Shown: positions 36,022 to 44,171 of the stretch, piece by piece
Layout: each line of letters begins with the position of its first letter
How positions within the stretch are numbered: the first letter of the stretch is position 1
Assembly: GCA_039592335.1 (NCBI GenBank)
Contig: JBDHBX010000002.1
Location: 62,001 to 126,000, forward strand
Source of the DNA: WVYX01 sp039592335
GTDB lineage: Bacteria > Gemmatimonadota > Gemmatimonadetes > Gemmatimonadales > GWC2-71-9
Reading direction: 5' to 3'
DNA: 64,000 nt
The notes under the pieces: generated by a model
The model's input: the letters and a program-made list of their open reading frames with translations, nothing else
Database searches by the model: none
Told to the model about the DNA's origin: nothing
Position numbers and translations under genes: made by a program

Positions 36022-36661
36022 CGTGTGCGGCCGGTGACGGCCCATCACCGACAGGGCCATGGCTCCGGACGAGAAGGGCAAACTTGATCAGACCGACGGC
36101 GGCGATTACACCAGCCCCGACCCCACCCACGACGGGGTAGCCGTGGTGGGAGACGTAACCGCGGCGGAATAGCCACTCGCCGATCATCGACCCCACTGCG
36201 AGCAGAACGCCGTAGAGGAAGAGACGCGGGATGTTCAGGAAGTACGCCGCCAGCGAGAAACCCACGAGAACGATCAGTGCGAACACGATCGGGATGAAGG
36301 GCACTCCCACTTCCCGTTGCACGGCGATGGCTGCTATGGTGCCCAGCACCAGCGCAACAACGTTGAACGCCAGCATCACCACCACAAATCGTCGCAGCCG
36401 CTTCCTGCGATACGATCCAAACTGCACCAGGCCGACGCGAGGAACGACGACGCGCTCTCTGATGACTCGGATGGCCAGATAGACGCCTCCCCAGACGGGA
36501 AGGAAGATTGCCGAACTCCAGAAGTCACCCATCGTCTCGCTCAACAGCGGCGCGATGGCCCACATCGCCACTACACTCGCGACGAACACGTCCCATAGCC
36601 CGTGATCGACCGCGGTTCTGAAGACGCGACGTTCCGCCGCCTTCAAGTCGTCGCTTGTCAT
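36014..36661 (-). CDS. Multi-pass membrane protein of unknown function
   Basis: A 215-residue protein with about six hydrophobic segments (for example DVFVASVVAMWAIAPLL, VVVMLAFNVVALVLGTIAA, IPIVFALIVLVGFSLAAYF, LFLYGVLLAVGSMIG). A positively charged loop (SYRRKRLRR) lies between the second and third. No family is recognised. It forms a two-gene operon with the winged-helix regulator, which overlaps its 3' end; such pairs often respond to envelope or drug stress, but nothing here shows the signal. Its promoter region carries clear dyad symmetry. Confidence 0.7.
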   Translation of the reverse strand: MTSDDLKAAERRVFRTAVDHGLWDVFVASVVAMWAIAPLLSETMGDFWSSAIFLPVWGGVYLAIRVIRERVVVPRVGLVQFGSYRRKRLRRFVVVMLAFNVVALVLGTIAAIAVQREVGVPFIPIVFALIVLVGFSLAAYFLNIPRLFLYGVLLAVGSMIGEWLFRRGYVSHHGYPVVGGVGAGVIAAVGLIKFALLVRSHGPVGDGPSPAAHDG

Positions 36662-36687
36662 CGTGCCCTCTTTCGGTAAACCTGCAC

Positions 36688-36750
36688 ACTCTTCATAAGA
36701 GTACTTTGATGTTCAAAGAACACTCTATAGGAGAGGGAGCAGTTTGTCAA
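36688..36750 (-). promoter_or_regulatory. Promoter with operator-like dyads for the membrane-protein/regulator operon
   Basis: Read on the minus strand, TTGACA (36745-36750) and TATAGA (36724-36729) are separated by 15 bases, a little short for sigma-70. Just downstream are a perfect dyad ACTCTT/AAGAGT (36688-36702) and a longer imperfect one with AGAGTACTTTG (36698-36708) opposite CAAAG plus CACTCT (36714-36726). A repressor bound here would block the transcription start. Confidence 0.55.
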
Positions 36751-36855
36751 GACCCCGACCATTCGACTCGATAACCATATGGTCTATAACGGCTTGGGGC
36801 ACCGGGCTCGCGGCGCTGGTCCTGTGATGTGAGTTGTGGCACCAGGGGGCCGAAG

Positions 36856-36882
36856 CGGGCCCAGACTGAGACCCACCGAACA
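36856..36882. repeat. 27-bp direct repeat, right copy
   Basis: Identical over 27 bases and in the same orientation as 34096-34122, 2,760 bases away. It lies about 50 bases from the tRNA-Leu relic R2. Confidence 0.9.
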
Positions 36883-36933
36883 TCTACCGATTCGTAAGTG
36901 GCCTTCCTGACGGGGGTTGCGAGGGGTGTGGCT

Positions 36934-37030
36934 GGTTATCTTACCAGCTCTTAAAGCTGGCGCGTCTGCCAGTTCGGCCCCGGCCGCGGGATAGACAAAG
37001 TAGTTCTAACCGTGTGTCGGCATAGGGATG
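36934..37030 (-). repeat. tRNA-Leu relic R2 with upstream flank
   Basis: On the minus strand, bases from 36987 downward read as the 5' half of a tRNA-Leu: acceptor GCGGCCG, a D-arm with a mismatch, and anticodon stem CCAGC/GCTGG around loop TTTAAGA (anticodon would be TAA). The T-arm and 3' acceptor strand are not recognisable, so it is a pseudogene. The upstream flank keeps TACTTT exactly 9 bases before the 5' end and the ATCCCTATGC block, as at the intact gene. A GGTTATCTTA stretch (36934-36943) at its inner edge is shared with R3. Confidence 0.8.
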
Positions 37031-37063
37031 TTGCCCGGACGACGGCACACGCACGGAGGATCG

Positions 37064-38980
37064 ATGGGTGAACTAGACCCGCTCGGGTCCCTCGCCAGAG
37101 CGATGGGTGTTCACACCCACTATACGGATGGCCTGGGCAGGCCCGTTACCGTGGCGCCCGAAACGCTGCTTCGCGTCTGCGCGGCGCTCGGCGCCCCTGT
37201 CGCCCGCACCAGTGACGCCGCCGAGGCACTGCGGGCCCACCGCGCCACCGAGAGCACCGGGCTCCTTCCGCCCGTCCTCGTCGCCTGGGACGGAGCCCTG
37301 CCTCCCCTCGCGCTCTCCGCGAAGGGTCCGGTCCATGCGGAGATGCTTCTCGAAGACGGCAACGTCGCCCCGCTCGAGATCCGCGGCGCCGAGCTCCGGG
37401 CGACGCGCCCCCTTCCGATCGGCTACCACCGCCTCACGGTCGAGGCCTCGGGCCAGAACCAGACGAGCAGGATCATCGCCGCTCCGCAGCGCGCGTGGCG
37501 CCCTCCCGACTCGGGACGGAGGTGGGGGCTCGGGACGCAGCTCGCGGCGTTACGGTCGGCCCGCAGTCGCTCCCTCGGGGACCTCGCGGACCTCGAGGCC
37601 CTGTGTGGCTGGGTGGGCTCACACGGCGGCGACCTGGTCACGCTGTTGCCGCTGCTCCCGACGTTCAACGGGCCGCCCGCCGAGCCCAGTCCCTATTCCC
37701 CGGTGAGCCGACTGTTCTGGTCCGAGCTGGTGCTCGACTTGGGCGATACACACCGAGCGGTAGGGCCGCCCAGCCTGCTTGACGTGACCCGGGGCGACGC
37801 CGAGGTTCGGTCCGCCCTCGAGGGGTTGCCGGCCCCAGAGCCGTCGCGGCTCGACGACGAGCTGGTCCGGTACGCCCGGTTCCGCGGTGCCCAAACCCGA
37901 CTCGGTCGGGACTGGCGGCTGTGGCCCGAGGGCCCACGGACCGGTAGGCTGGGTACCGCCGACATCGATCCGGCGGAGGAGCGGTTCCACCTCGTGGCCC
38001 AGACGATGGTGCGCGACCAGCTCAGTGGGCTGCGGCAGCGCCTCGAGGCGGCCGGCGTCCGCCTGGGCCTGGATCTGGCCGTGGGCGTGCACCCCGACGG
38101 CTATGACCCGTGGTCCCGACAGGCACTGTTCGCCGAGGGGATGTCCGTAGGGGCGCCCCCCGACCGGGGCTTTCCCAGTGGGCAGGATTGGGGGTTCTCG
38201 CCGGTGTTGCCGGAGGCATCACGCAGAGAGGGACACGGGTACCTGGCCGCGTGCATCGCCCATCAGGCGGCTCCGTCGGGCGTGCTGCGCGTCGACCACA
38301 TCATGGCCTTGACGCGGCTTTACTGGATTCCCCACGGGTTCGGGAAGCACGAGGGAACGTACGTCTCGTACCCTGCCGATGAGCTCTTCGCGGTCATGAC
38401 CCTCGAGTCGCAGCGGAGCCGGTGTGAGGTGGTGGGGGAGAACCTCGGAACCGTGCCCGCCGAGATCGACGAAGCGCTGCCGCGCCACGCGATCTGGGGC
38501 ATGTTCCTGGCCGAGTTCGAGGCGGCAGAGTCGGAAGAGGAACCCGCTCCCCCTACCGGTGACGACGTGGCTCTCATCGGCACCCACGACACTCCCACCT
38601 TCGCCGGCTGGCTCGCCGGGTTCGACATTGTGGAACGTGCCCGCGTCGGCCTGCTCGAAGAGGCCGCGGTCCCCGCCGAGCGCGAAGCCCGAGCCGATGC
38701 GGCGCAGAGGCTCGCGACAACCCTGGACGGCAGCCTGAGCGAGCCCCGTGCGCTTCTCGAGAAGCTCCTGGACTGGCTGGGACGCTCCCCCAGCCCCCTC
38801 GTCATTCCGTGGCTCGAAGATCTGTGGCTGGAGGATCAGCAGGTGAACCTTCCGGGAACGCGCTCCTCGGAGCGCCCGAACTGGCAGCGCCCCATGCGAA
38901 GGCTCCTCGACGAGATCTTCACCGATCCCAAGGTCGACGGGCTGCTCCGTCGCCTCCACCGAGCTCGAAACCCCCACTAG
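37064..38980 (+). CDS. malQ: 4-alpha-glucanotransferase (amylomaltase)
   Basis: A 638-residue GH77 enzyme that transfers alpha-1,4-glucan segments between maltodextrins. The N-terminal 150 residues are an extra domain like that of E. coli-type MalQ. The catalytic part has PSPYSPVSRLFWSE, the nucleophile Asp in RVDHIMALTRLYWIP, the acid/base Glu in VGENLGTVPAEI, and GTHDTPTFAGWL. ATG 37064 has GGAGGA just upstream; an earlier start at 37028 lacks homology. The transporter gene follows after 17 bases. The downstream convergent phosphorylase acts on the same substrates. Confidence 0.92.
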   Translation: MGELDPLGSLARAMGVHTHYTDGLGRPVTVAPETLLRVCAALGAPVARTSDAAEALRAHRATESTGLLPPVLVAWDGALPPLALSAKGPVHAEMLLEDGNVAPLEIRGAELRATRPLPIGYHRLTVEASGQNQTSRIIAAPQRAWRPPDSGRRWGLGTQLAALRSARSRSLGDLADLEALCGWVGSHGGDLVTLLPLLPTFNGPPAEPSPYSPVSRLFWSELVLDLGDTHRAVGPPSLLDVTRGDAEVRSALEGLPAPEPSRLDDELVRYARFRGAQTRLGRDWRLWPEGPRTGRLGTADIDPAEERFHLVAQTMVRDQLSGLRQRLEAAGVRLGLDLAVGVHPDGYDPWSRQALFAEGMSVGAPPDRGFPSGQDWGFSPVLPEASRREGHGYLAACIAHQAAPSGVLRVDHIMALTRLYWIPHGFGKHEGTYVSYPADELFAVMTLESQRSRCEVVGENLGTVPAEIDEALPRHAIWGMFLAEFEAAESEEEPAPPTGDDVALIGTHDTPTFAGWLAGFDIVERARVGLLEEAAVPAEREARADAAQRLATTLDGSLSEPRALLEKLLDWLGRSPSPLVIPWLEDLWLEDQQVNLPGTRSSERPNWQRPMRRLLDEIFTDPKVDGLLRRLHRARNPH

Positions 38981-38997
38981 CAGAGCCCAGGTCCATC

Positions 38998-40560
38998 ATG
39001 GAATCACGTGCCGCCACCGCTCCCGTCGCCGTCCGGCCCAAGCCGGGCCTCTCGTTCTGGCAGATCTGGAACATGAGCTTCGGCTTTCTGGGTATTCAGT
39101 TCGGCTTCGCGCTGCAGAACGCGAACGTGAGCCGGATCTTCGAGACGCTGGGCGCCAGCGTGGAGAACATCCCCATTCTGTGGATCGCCGCGCCCGTGAC
39201 CGGGCTGCTGGTTCAGCCTGTCGTCGGCTACTTCAGCGACCGCACCTGGAACCGCCTGGGCCGGCGGCGTCCGTATTTCCTCGGCGGGGCCATCTTGGCC
39301 TCGCTGGCCCTGATCGCCATGCCGAACTCCCCCACCCTCTGGGTGGCGGCCGGCATGCTCTGGATCATGGACGCCTCCATCAACATCTCCATGGAGCCGT
39401 TCCGCGCCTTCGTGGGGGACAACCTGCCCTCGGAGCAGCGAACCACCGGGTTCGCCATGCAGAGCTTCTTCATCGGCACCGGCGCGGTGGTAGCGTCCAT
39501 TCTCCCCTGGCTCCTCACCGAGCAGTTCGGAGTGAGCAACGAAGCGCCCGAGGGCGTGATCCCCGACTCGGTGCGCCTCTCCTTCTACGTCGGCGCCGCG
39601 GTCTTCTTCGTCGCGGTGCTGTGGACCGTCATCAGGTCGAAGGAGTACTCGCCCGAGGAGATGGCCTCCTTCGAGGAACACCAGGAGCGAGAGGGCTCCG
39701 CCAAGGAGATGCGGACGGCGGAGGAGTACGCGCTCAACGGCGGCCGGCAGTTTCGCCTGGGCTGGATTCTCCTCGTCGTGGGTGCGGTACTCAGCGCTTG
39801 GCTGGCCCGCGCGGAGATCTACCAGGTCATGATCCTGTCGGCCGGGATCGGATTCGTCGGCGTGCTGCTCATCGTCAGTGGGCTCATGCAGCGCGGCGGC
39901 CGATACGACAATGGCTTCGTCACCATCCTGAACGACTTCCAGGACATGCCCCGAGCCATGAGACAGCTCGCCTGGGTGCAGTTCTTCTCGTGGTTCGCCC
40001 TCTTCGCCATGTGGATCTACACGACCGCGGCGGTGACCAGGCACATCTACGGCACCACCGACACGACCTCGGCGCTCTACAACGAGGGGGCGAATTGGGT
40101 GGGGGTCGCCTTCGCCGCCTACAATGGCGTCGCCGCCCTGGTGGCCTTTGCCATTCCGGTATTGGCGAAGAAGACCAGCCGGAGAATCGCCCACGCCGTC
40201 TGCCTGGTCTGCGGCGCGTTGGGGCTGCTCTCCATCTTCGCTATCTCGGACCCCCGGCTCCTGCTGGGCTCCATGGTGGGGGTGGGGATCGCCTGGGCAA
40301 GCATCCTCTCCATGCCCTACGCGATCCTGACCGGGTCCCTGCCTCCCTCGAAGCTGGGGTACTACATGGGCGTCTTTAACTTCTTCATCGTGATCCCCCA
40401 GATCGTCGCGGCCGCCGTCCTGGGCTTCTTCGTCGGCCGCTTCTTCGGTGGTGAGGCCATCTATGCCCTCCTCATCGGCGGCGTGTCGCTCGTGCTCGCC
40501 GCGGCACTGACGCTCCGCGTGGAGGACCGGGACGACGTGGCGGCAGCGATTTCGGGCTGA
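38998..40560 (+). CDS. MFS/GPH-type sugar transporter (SLC45/sucrose-maltose-like)
   Basis: A 520-residue inner-membrane transporter with about 12 helices. FWQIWNMSFGFLGIQFGFALQNANVSRIFETLGA at the N-terminus, the loop motif GYFSDRTWNRLGRRRPYFLGG near 78-98 and its partner loop KKTSRRIAH near 390 are typical of SLC45/SUT-like proton-coupled disaccharide transporters found with bacterial malQ and amylase genes. It follows malQ closely, so maltose or maltodextrin uptake is the best guess. A small lipoprotein stub begins 3 bases after its stop. Confidence 0.88.
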   Translation: MESRAATAPVAVRPKPGLSFWQIWNMSFGFLGIQFGFALQNANVSRIFETLGASVENIPILWIAAPVTGLLVQPVVGYFSDRTWNRLGRRRPYFLGGAILASLALIAMPNSPTLWVAAGMLWIMDASINISMEPFRAFVGDNLPSEQRTTGFAMQSFFIGTGAVVASILPWLLTEQFGVSNEAPEGVIPDSVRLSFYVGAAVFFVAVLWTVIRSKEYSPEEMASFEEHQEREGSAKEMRTAEEYALNGGRQFRLGWILLVVGAVLSAWLARAEIYQVMILSAGIGFVGVLLIVSGLMQRGGRYDNGFVTILNDFQDMPRAMRQLAWVQFFSWFALFAMWIYTTAAVTRHIYGTTDTTSALYNEGANWVGVAFAAYNGVAALVAFAIPVLAKKTSRRIAHAVCLVCGALGLLSIFAISDPRLLLGSMVGVGIAWASILSMPYAILTGSLPPSKLGYYMGVFNFFIVIPQIVAAAVLGFFVGRFFGGEAIYALLIGGVSLVLAAALTLRVEDRDDVAAAISG

Positions 40561-40563
40561 TAG

Positions 40564-40713
40564 GTGGGAAGGGCTCGCAAGACTATCATCCTCGGTGCTC
40601 TCTTGCTTTTGGCGTGCGGCGCCGAGGCTCCTGCATCCGGCGCTCGAGCCCGAGACGACTATTCTGCCGTGGGCGGCGGTGGTGGGCGCTCGCCCCGCAT
40701 CGAGGGCACATAG
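40564..40713 (+). pseudogene. Stub of a lipoprotein gene after the sugar transporter
   Basis: GTG at 40564 opens a 49-codon frame beginning MGRARKTIILGALLLLACGAE, a textbook lipoprotein signal with lipobox LLAC. After about 20 mature residues it runs into Gly-rich sequence antisense to the 3' end of the phosphorylase gene and stops at 40711-40713. It looks like the 5' end of a lipoprotein gene (perhaps an exported alpha-glucan hydrolase, given its neighbours) cut off when the phosphorylase gene was placed here. It might still make a very small lipoprotein. Confidence 0.55.
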
Positions 40714-42812
40714 AAGTCGTGGGCGTAACGGCGAAGCATCGTACGGGCCGTGAAGCGCCCGAGCGTCTCTTTGAGCGCGTGCCGCATAGTCTGCACCCAC
40801 CGGACGGGGACGTCCCGTTCGTCGCGCTCGAAGAAGGCCGGGGCGATCTCCTCCTTCAGCAGCTCGTAGACATGGCCCGCATCGTGCGCGTCGACCCCCT
40901 CGCGGGGACCGATGGGAATGCACCATCCGTTCTTCCCAGTGGAGCCTTCCGCCCACCACCCGTCCAGCGTACCGAGCTGCGGCACGGCGTTGAGACCCGC
41001 CTTCATGCCGCTCGTCCCGCACGCCTCGAGGGGAACGCGGGGAAGGTTCAGCCAGAGGTCCACTCCCTGCACGAGCCAGTGGGCGACGTGCATATCGTAG
41101 TTCTCTAGGAATGCAATCCGTCCCTCGAACTCGGGGTCGTTCGCGAATCGATAGACCTGCTGCAGAATTCGCTTGCCGTCCTCGTCGGCCGGGTGGGCTT
41201 TGCCGGCGAACACGATCTGTACAGGGCGCCGCTCGTCGGTGACCAGATTCCGCAAACGGTCGGGGTCCATGAACACGAGATCGGCCCGCTTGTAGGTAGC
41301 GAACCGTCGAGCGAAACCGATCGTGAGGGCTTCCGGGCTCAGGAGCGTGCCAGATGCCACCAGGTGACGGGGCTCCTTCCAGCGGCGACGCCAGCGCCGC
41401 CGCGCCTCTTCGCGGACATACTCGAGCAGCTGGCTCTTGAGCCGGACGTGCACATTCCACAGCGCCACCGCGTCGAGGTCTAGGACGCGCTCGAGTAGCG
41501 CCGGGTCTTCGAGCCTCGAACCCCAGCCATCACCGAGCTCGCGGTCCAGCATGTCCATCATGGGGTTGGCCATCCACGTCGCCAGGTGAACACCGTTGGT
41601 GACGTGCGTGACGGGGACCTTCTCCAACTCACGCTCGGGCCAAAGCACCCGCCAGACCCTGCGCGTCTCCTCACCGTGCAGGCGCGATACCCCGTTGACA
41701 CGGCCGGCCAGCCGGATGCCGGCGGCGGTCATATGGTAGGTGCCGTGGTCGTGCTGAGGGTGGTGCCCAAGAGAAAAGAACGTCTCCTCGTCGAGCTCGC
41801 CGCCGTCGAGATATCCGGCGATGCACTGCGCGACCTGACCTCGGCCAAACACGTCGTGGCCGGCCGGGACAGGGGTATGCGTCGTGAACGAGCTGGAGGC
41901 GCGAACCTGAGCGACGGCATCGGTGAGCGTTCGACCCTGCGCCAGGAGTTCCCGCACGCGCTCCACGAGCATGAAGACCGCGTGCCCTTCGTTCGCGTGC
42001 CAGGCGGCCGTCTCGATGCCGAGCTTGCGCAGCAGCCGGACGCCGCCCACACCAAGCACCCACTCCTGGCGAATCCGCATCTCCGGTCCTCCCGCGTAGA
42101 GCTTGGACGAGAGGCTGCGGTCATCCGGATCGTTGACCTCGAGATTCGTATCGAGCAGGTACACGGGAACCGCTCCGACCATCATGCGCCACGCCCCAAC
42201 GCGCAGGGTACGCCCGGACAGCGGGACTGTGACCAGGTGCGGCGCACCGGACTCGTCCAGGAGCGGAATCAGGGCAGTGATCGTCGGGTCGAGCGGATCG
42301 TCGCTGTCCTCCTGCCACCCGTCGAGCCGCATCCGCTGGTCGAAGAACCCCATCGAGTACAGCAATCCCACGCACACGAGAGGTATCCCGAGATCCGACG
42401 ATGCCTTGCAGTGGTCACCGGCCAACACACCCAAGCCGCCCGAGTAGATCGGCACTGAGTTGTGCAACCCGAACTCCGCACAGAAGTACGCGACCGGACG
42501 TGACGTGAGTTCGGGGTAGGTCGTGCGGAACCAGGTGCCCTCGCCTGAAAGGGCCTGCTCAAGCTGCACTCGGACCCGATCGAGCCGCAGAAGGAACTCC
42601 TCGTCGCCCGCCAACTCAGTGAGCCTCGCCGGTGCTACGAGCTGCAGCAGTGCGATCGGGTTGTGCCTCGTCCGATGCCAGAGCAGCGCATCGATTGAGC
42701 GGAACAAATTCCGGGCGTCGCGGCTCCAACTCCACCACAGGTTCGTGGCAAGCGTAGCCAATGCGCCGATCCGCTCCGGCAGAGCGGGGATTCGCGGCTC
42801 GGACGTGGTCAT
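40659..42812 (-). CDS. glgP: Alpha-glucan (glycogen/maltodextrin) phosphorylase
   Basis: A 717-residue GT35 phosphorylase of the shorter, unregulated bacterial type. It releases glucose-1-phosphate from alpha-1,4-glucans. Motifs: YFCAEFGLHNSVPIYSGGLGVLAGDH near 110-135, WHANEGHAVF near 270, THTPVPAGHD near 320, GFARRFATYKRADL near 500, and the PLP/phosphate site EACGTSGMKAGLNAVPQLGTLDGWW near 600. ATG 42812 is preferred over TTG 42821. It converges on the malQ-transporter pair and overlaps the lipoprotein stub on the other strand. Together these genes would import and phosphorolyse maltodextrin. Confidence 0.93.
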   Translation of the reverse strand: MTTSEPRIPALPERIGALATLATNLWWSWSRDARNLFRSIDALLWHRTRHNPIALLQLVAPARLTELAGDEEFLLRLDRVRVQLEQALSGEGTWFRTTYPELTSRPVAYFCAEFGLHNSVPIYSGGLGVLAGDHCKASSDLGIPLVCVGLLYSMGFFDQRMRLDGWQEDSDDPLDPTITALIPLLDESGAPHLVTVPLSGRTLRVGAWRMMVGAVPVYLLDTNLEVNDPDDRSLSSKLYAGGPEMRIRQEWVLGVGGVRLLRKLGIETAAWHANEGHAVFMLVERVRELLAQGRTLTDAVAQVRASSSFTTHTPVPAGHDVFGRGQVAQCIAGYLDGGELDEETFFSLGHHPQHDHGTYHMTAAGIRLAGRVNGVSRLHGEETRRVWRVLWPERELEKVPVTHVTNGVHLATWMANPMMDMLDRELGDGWGSRLEDPALLERVLDLDAVALWNVHVRLKSQLLEYVREEARRRWRRRWKEPRHLVASGTLLSPEALTIGFARRFATYKRADLVFMDPDRLRNLVTDERRPVQIVFAGKAHPADEDGKRILQQVYRFANDPEFEGRIAFLENYDMHVAHWLVQGVDLWLNLPRVPLEACGTSGMKAGLNAVPQLGTLDGWWAEGSTGKNGWCIPIGPREGVDAHDAGHVYELLKEEIAPAFFERDERDVPVRWVQTMRHALKETLGRFTARTMLRRYAHDFYVPSMRGERPPPPPTAE

Positions 42813-42899
42813 GGGAACCAAACTACTCGGGCTCAGCGGCGATCCGCCAGGCGCGGTGCCGCTCGGGATTCCTGCATCTCTGAGAAGTGCCTTGGTCGC

Positions 42900-44171
42900 T
42901 CACCCGCCCGTCTTCGCGGCGGTGAGGGTCCCAACGACTCCGGTGTCTGCGCGCACGGTCACGGTCGTCTGTGCGGAAGGGCGCAACAACCCCGTGAGCT
43001 CCCAGTGGCGAAGCTCGGGCCTTCCTTCCGGCGTGGCGGCGCCGGTGGGCTGAACGAGGAACGTCGTCATGTCGCTTCCTTCGAGCGTGCCGATCGTCCA
43101 GGCGTCGTACGCGCCGAGAACCCAGTTCCCGACGACGTACGACGAGAACGGCGCAAACGTGGAGTCTGATCCACGGTTCAGGTAGAGCTCCCAGTCGATC
43201 GTCACGCTCACGCCCTCGACGATCCCGGTCATGCGGTATTCGCCCTCACGGGGGTCGTCGATGTTGCCCACCACACGCAGGTCGTTCTGCTCTGCCGTGA
43301 GGCTGCCGAAGTAGCCGAACCCGCCTTCGACGCTGCTGATGAATCCGCGACCGGTCAGTGGAGAGTTGGCCGACCGCAGATAGTCGAAGAAGTTCTGGTC
43401 GGCATAGGCTACCGTGGCCGTGTGCAACCGGCCGGCGTTGAAGAGATCGGGCACGAACTCGCCCGGTTCCTCGAAGTCGGCCTCGAAGAGATTCTGTAGA
43501 TCTCCCGGGAGCGTCAGTGCCGTGGAATCGACCCAAAACTGCGTACTCGACTCCGAGACGAACTCGGGCGACTGATCGAACACACGGTCGCGGACTTCGA
43601 TCGTCACGACACGTCCCTCGATGGGGTCGACCTCGGCTATGAGCGTGTCGACGTCCCGGTTGAACGAGAGCGCAGGTCCGGGCATCGTCACTGACCCGTC
43701 CGCGGTCCGCAAGACGATGCCATTGGTGCCCGGAATGACGGTCCGGCCGGTCACCACATCGTCGCTCGCCACGATCCGCAACTCGAGCGTGTCACCGGGG
43801 CGCATGGTCGGACATGTGGCAGCCGACCAGTAGACTCCCGGCTGGAGCCGATCGGGCGGTCCCAGGCTCTCCAGCATCGTCACTGAGGTTCCGCACGGGT
43901 CCGCGGGGAAACTGAGATTCGACAGCGTGACCGTGGCTCCTTCAACGGGAACCCCGGGTGGGCTCTGACCCGGAATGAAGGACGGCTCCCCGAGGTTCGC
44001 GGTCCCGTTGAACGACCGCTCGATCAGCACCCACTGTTGTGGTTGGTCGGGTCGCGCGACGGCCTGAACGACGACGATCGGCGAGACGGCCGGCACGTTC
44101 ACTGTGTCGAGCTCGCAGCCGAGAAGCGCGGCGCCGGTTCCGGCGAGCAGGATCCATCGTGGACGGAACAT
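42900..44171 (-). CDS. DUF4249-like lipoprotein, partner of the TonB receptor
   Basis: A 423-residue exported protein. The N-terminus MFRPRWILLAGTGAALLGCE ends in a lipobox. The mature part begins with a beta-sandwich-like stretch (VVQAVARPDQPQQWVLIERS, then PVEGATVTLSN) and ends with FISSVEGGFGYFGSLTAEQ, the order seen in DUF4249 lipoproteins of Bacteroidota that accompany TonB-dependent receptors. Its ATG shares one base with the receptor stop (TGATG), so the two are translated together. The ligand is unknown. Confidence 0.75.
   Translation of the reverse strand: MFRPRWILLAGTGAALLGCELDTVNVPAVSPIVVVQAVARPDQPQQWVLIERSFNGTANLGEPSFIPGQSPPGVPVEGATVTLSNLSFPADPCGTSVTMLESLGPPDRLQPGVYWSAATCPTMRPGDTLELRIVASDDVVTGRTVIPGTNGIVLRTADGSVTMPGPALSFNRDVDTLIAEVDPIEGRVVTIEVRDRVFDQSPEFVSESSTQFWVDSTALTLPGDLQNLFEADFEEPGEFVPDLFNAGRLHTATVAYADQNFFDYLRSANSPLTGRGFISSVEGGFGYFGSLTAEQNDLRVVGNIDDPREGEYRMTGIVEGVSVTIDWELYLNRGSDSTFAPFSSYVVGNWVLGAYDAWTIGTLEGSDMTTFLVQPTGAATPEGRPELRHWELTGLLRPSAQTTVTVRADTGVVGTLTAAKTGG

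Larger units (their letters stand above)
36662..37063. other. Intergenic region before malQ
   Basis: This 402-base gap contains the promoter and dyads of the upstream operon, an AT-richer stretch around 36750-36800, the right 27-bp direct repeat, the tRNA-Leu relic R2, and a GGAGGA ribosome site for malQ at its end. No further gene is supported. Confidence 0.6.

Noticed and set aside
36934..36987. R2 as a functional tRNA-Leu(UAA)
   Set aside because: The D-stem has a mismatch and there is no T-arm or matching 3' acceptor strand.
39004..41460. An 818-codon minus-strand frame across the sugar transporter and phosphorylase
   Set aside because: No motif or signal peptide; both genes on this stretch have clear family motifs in other frames.
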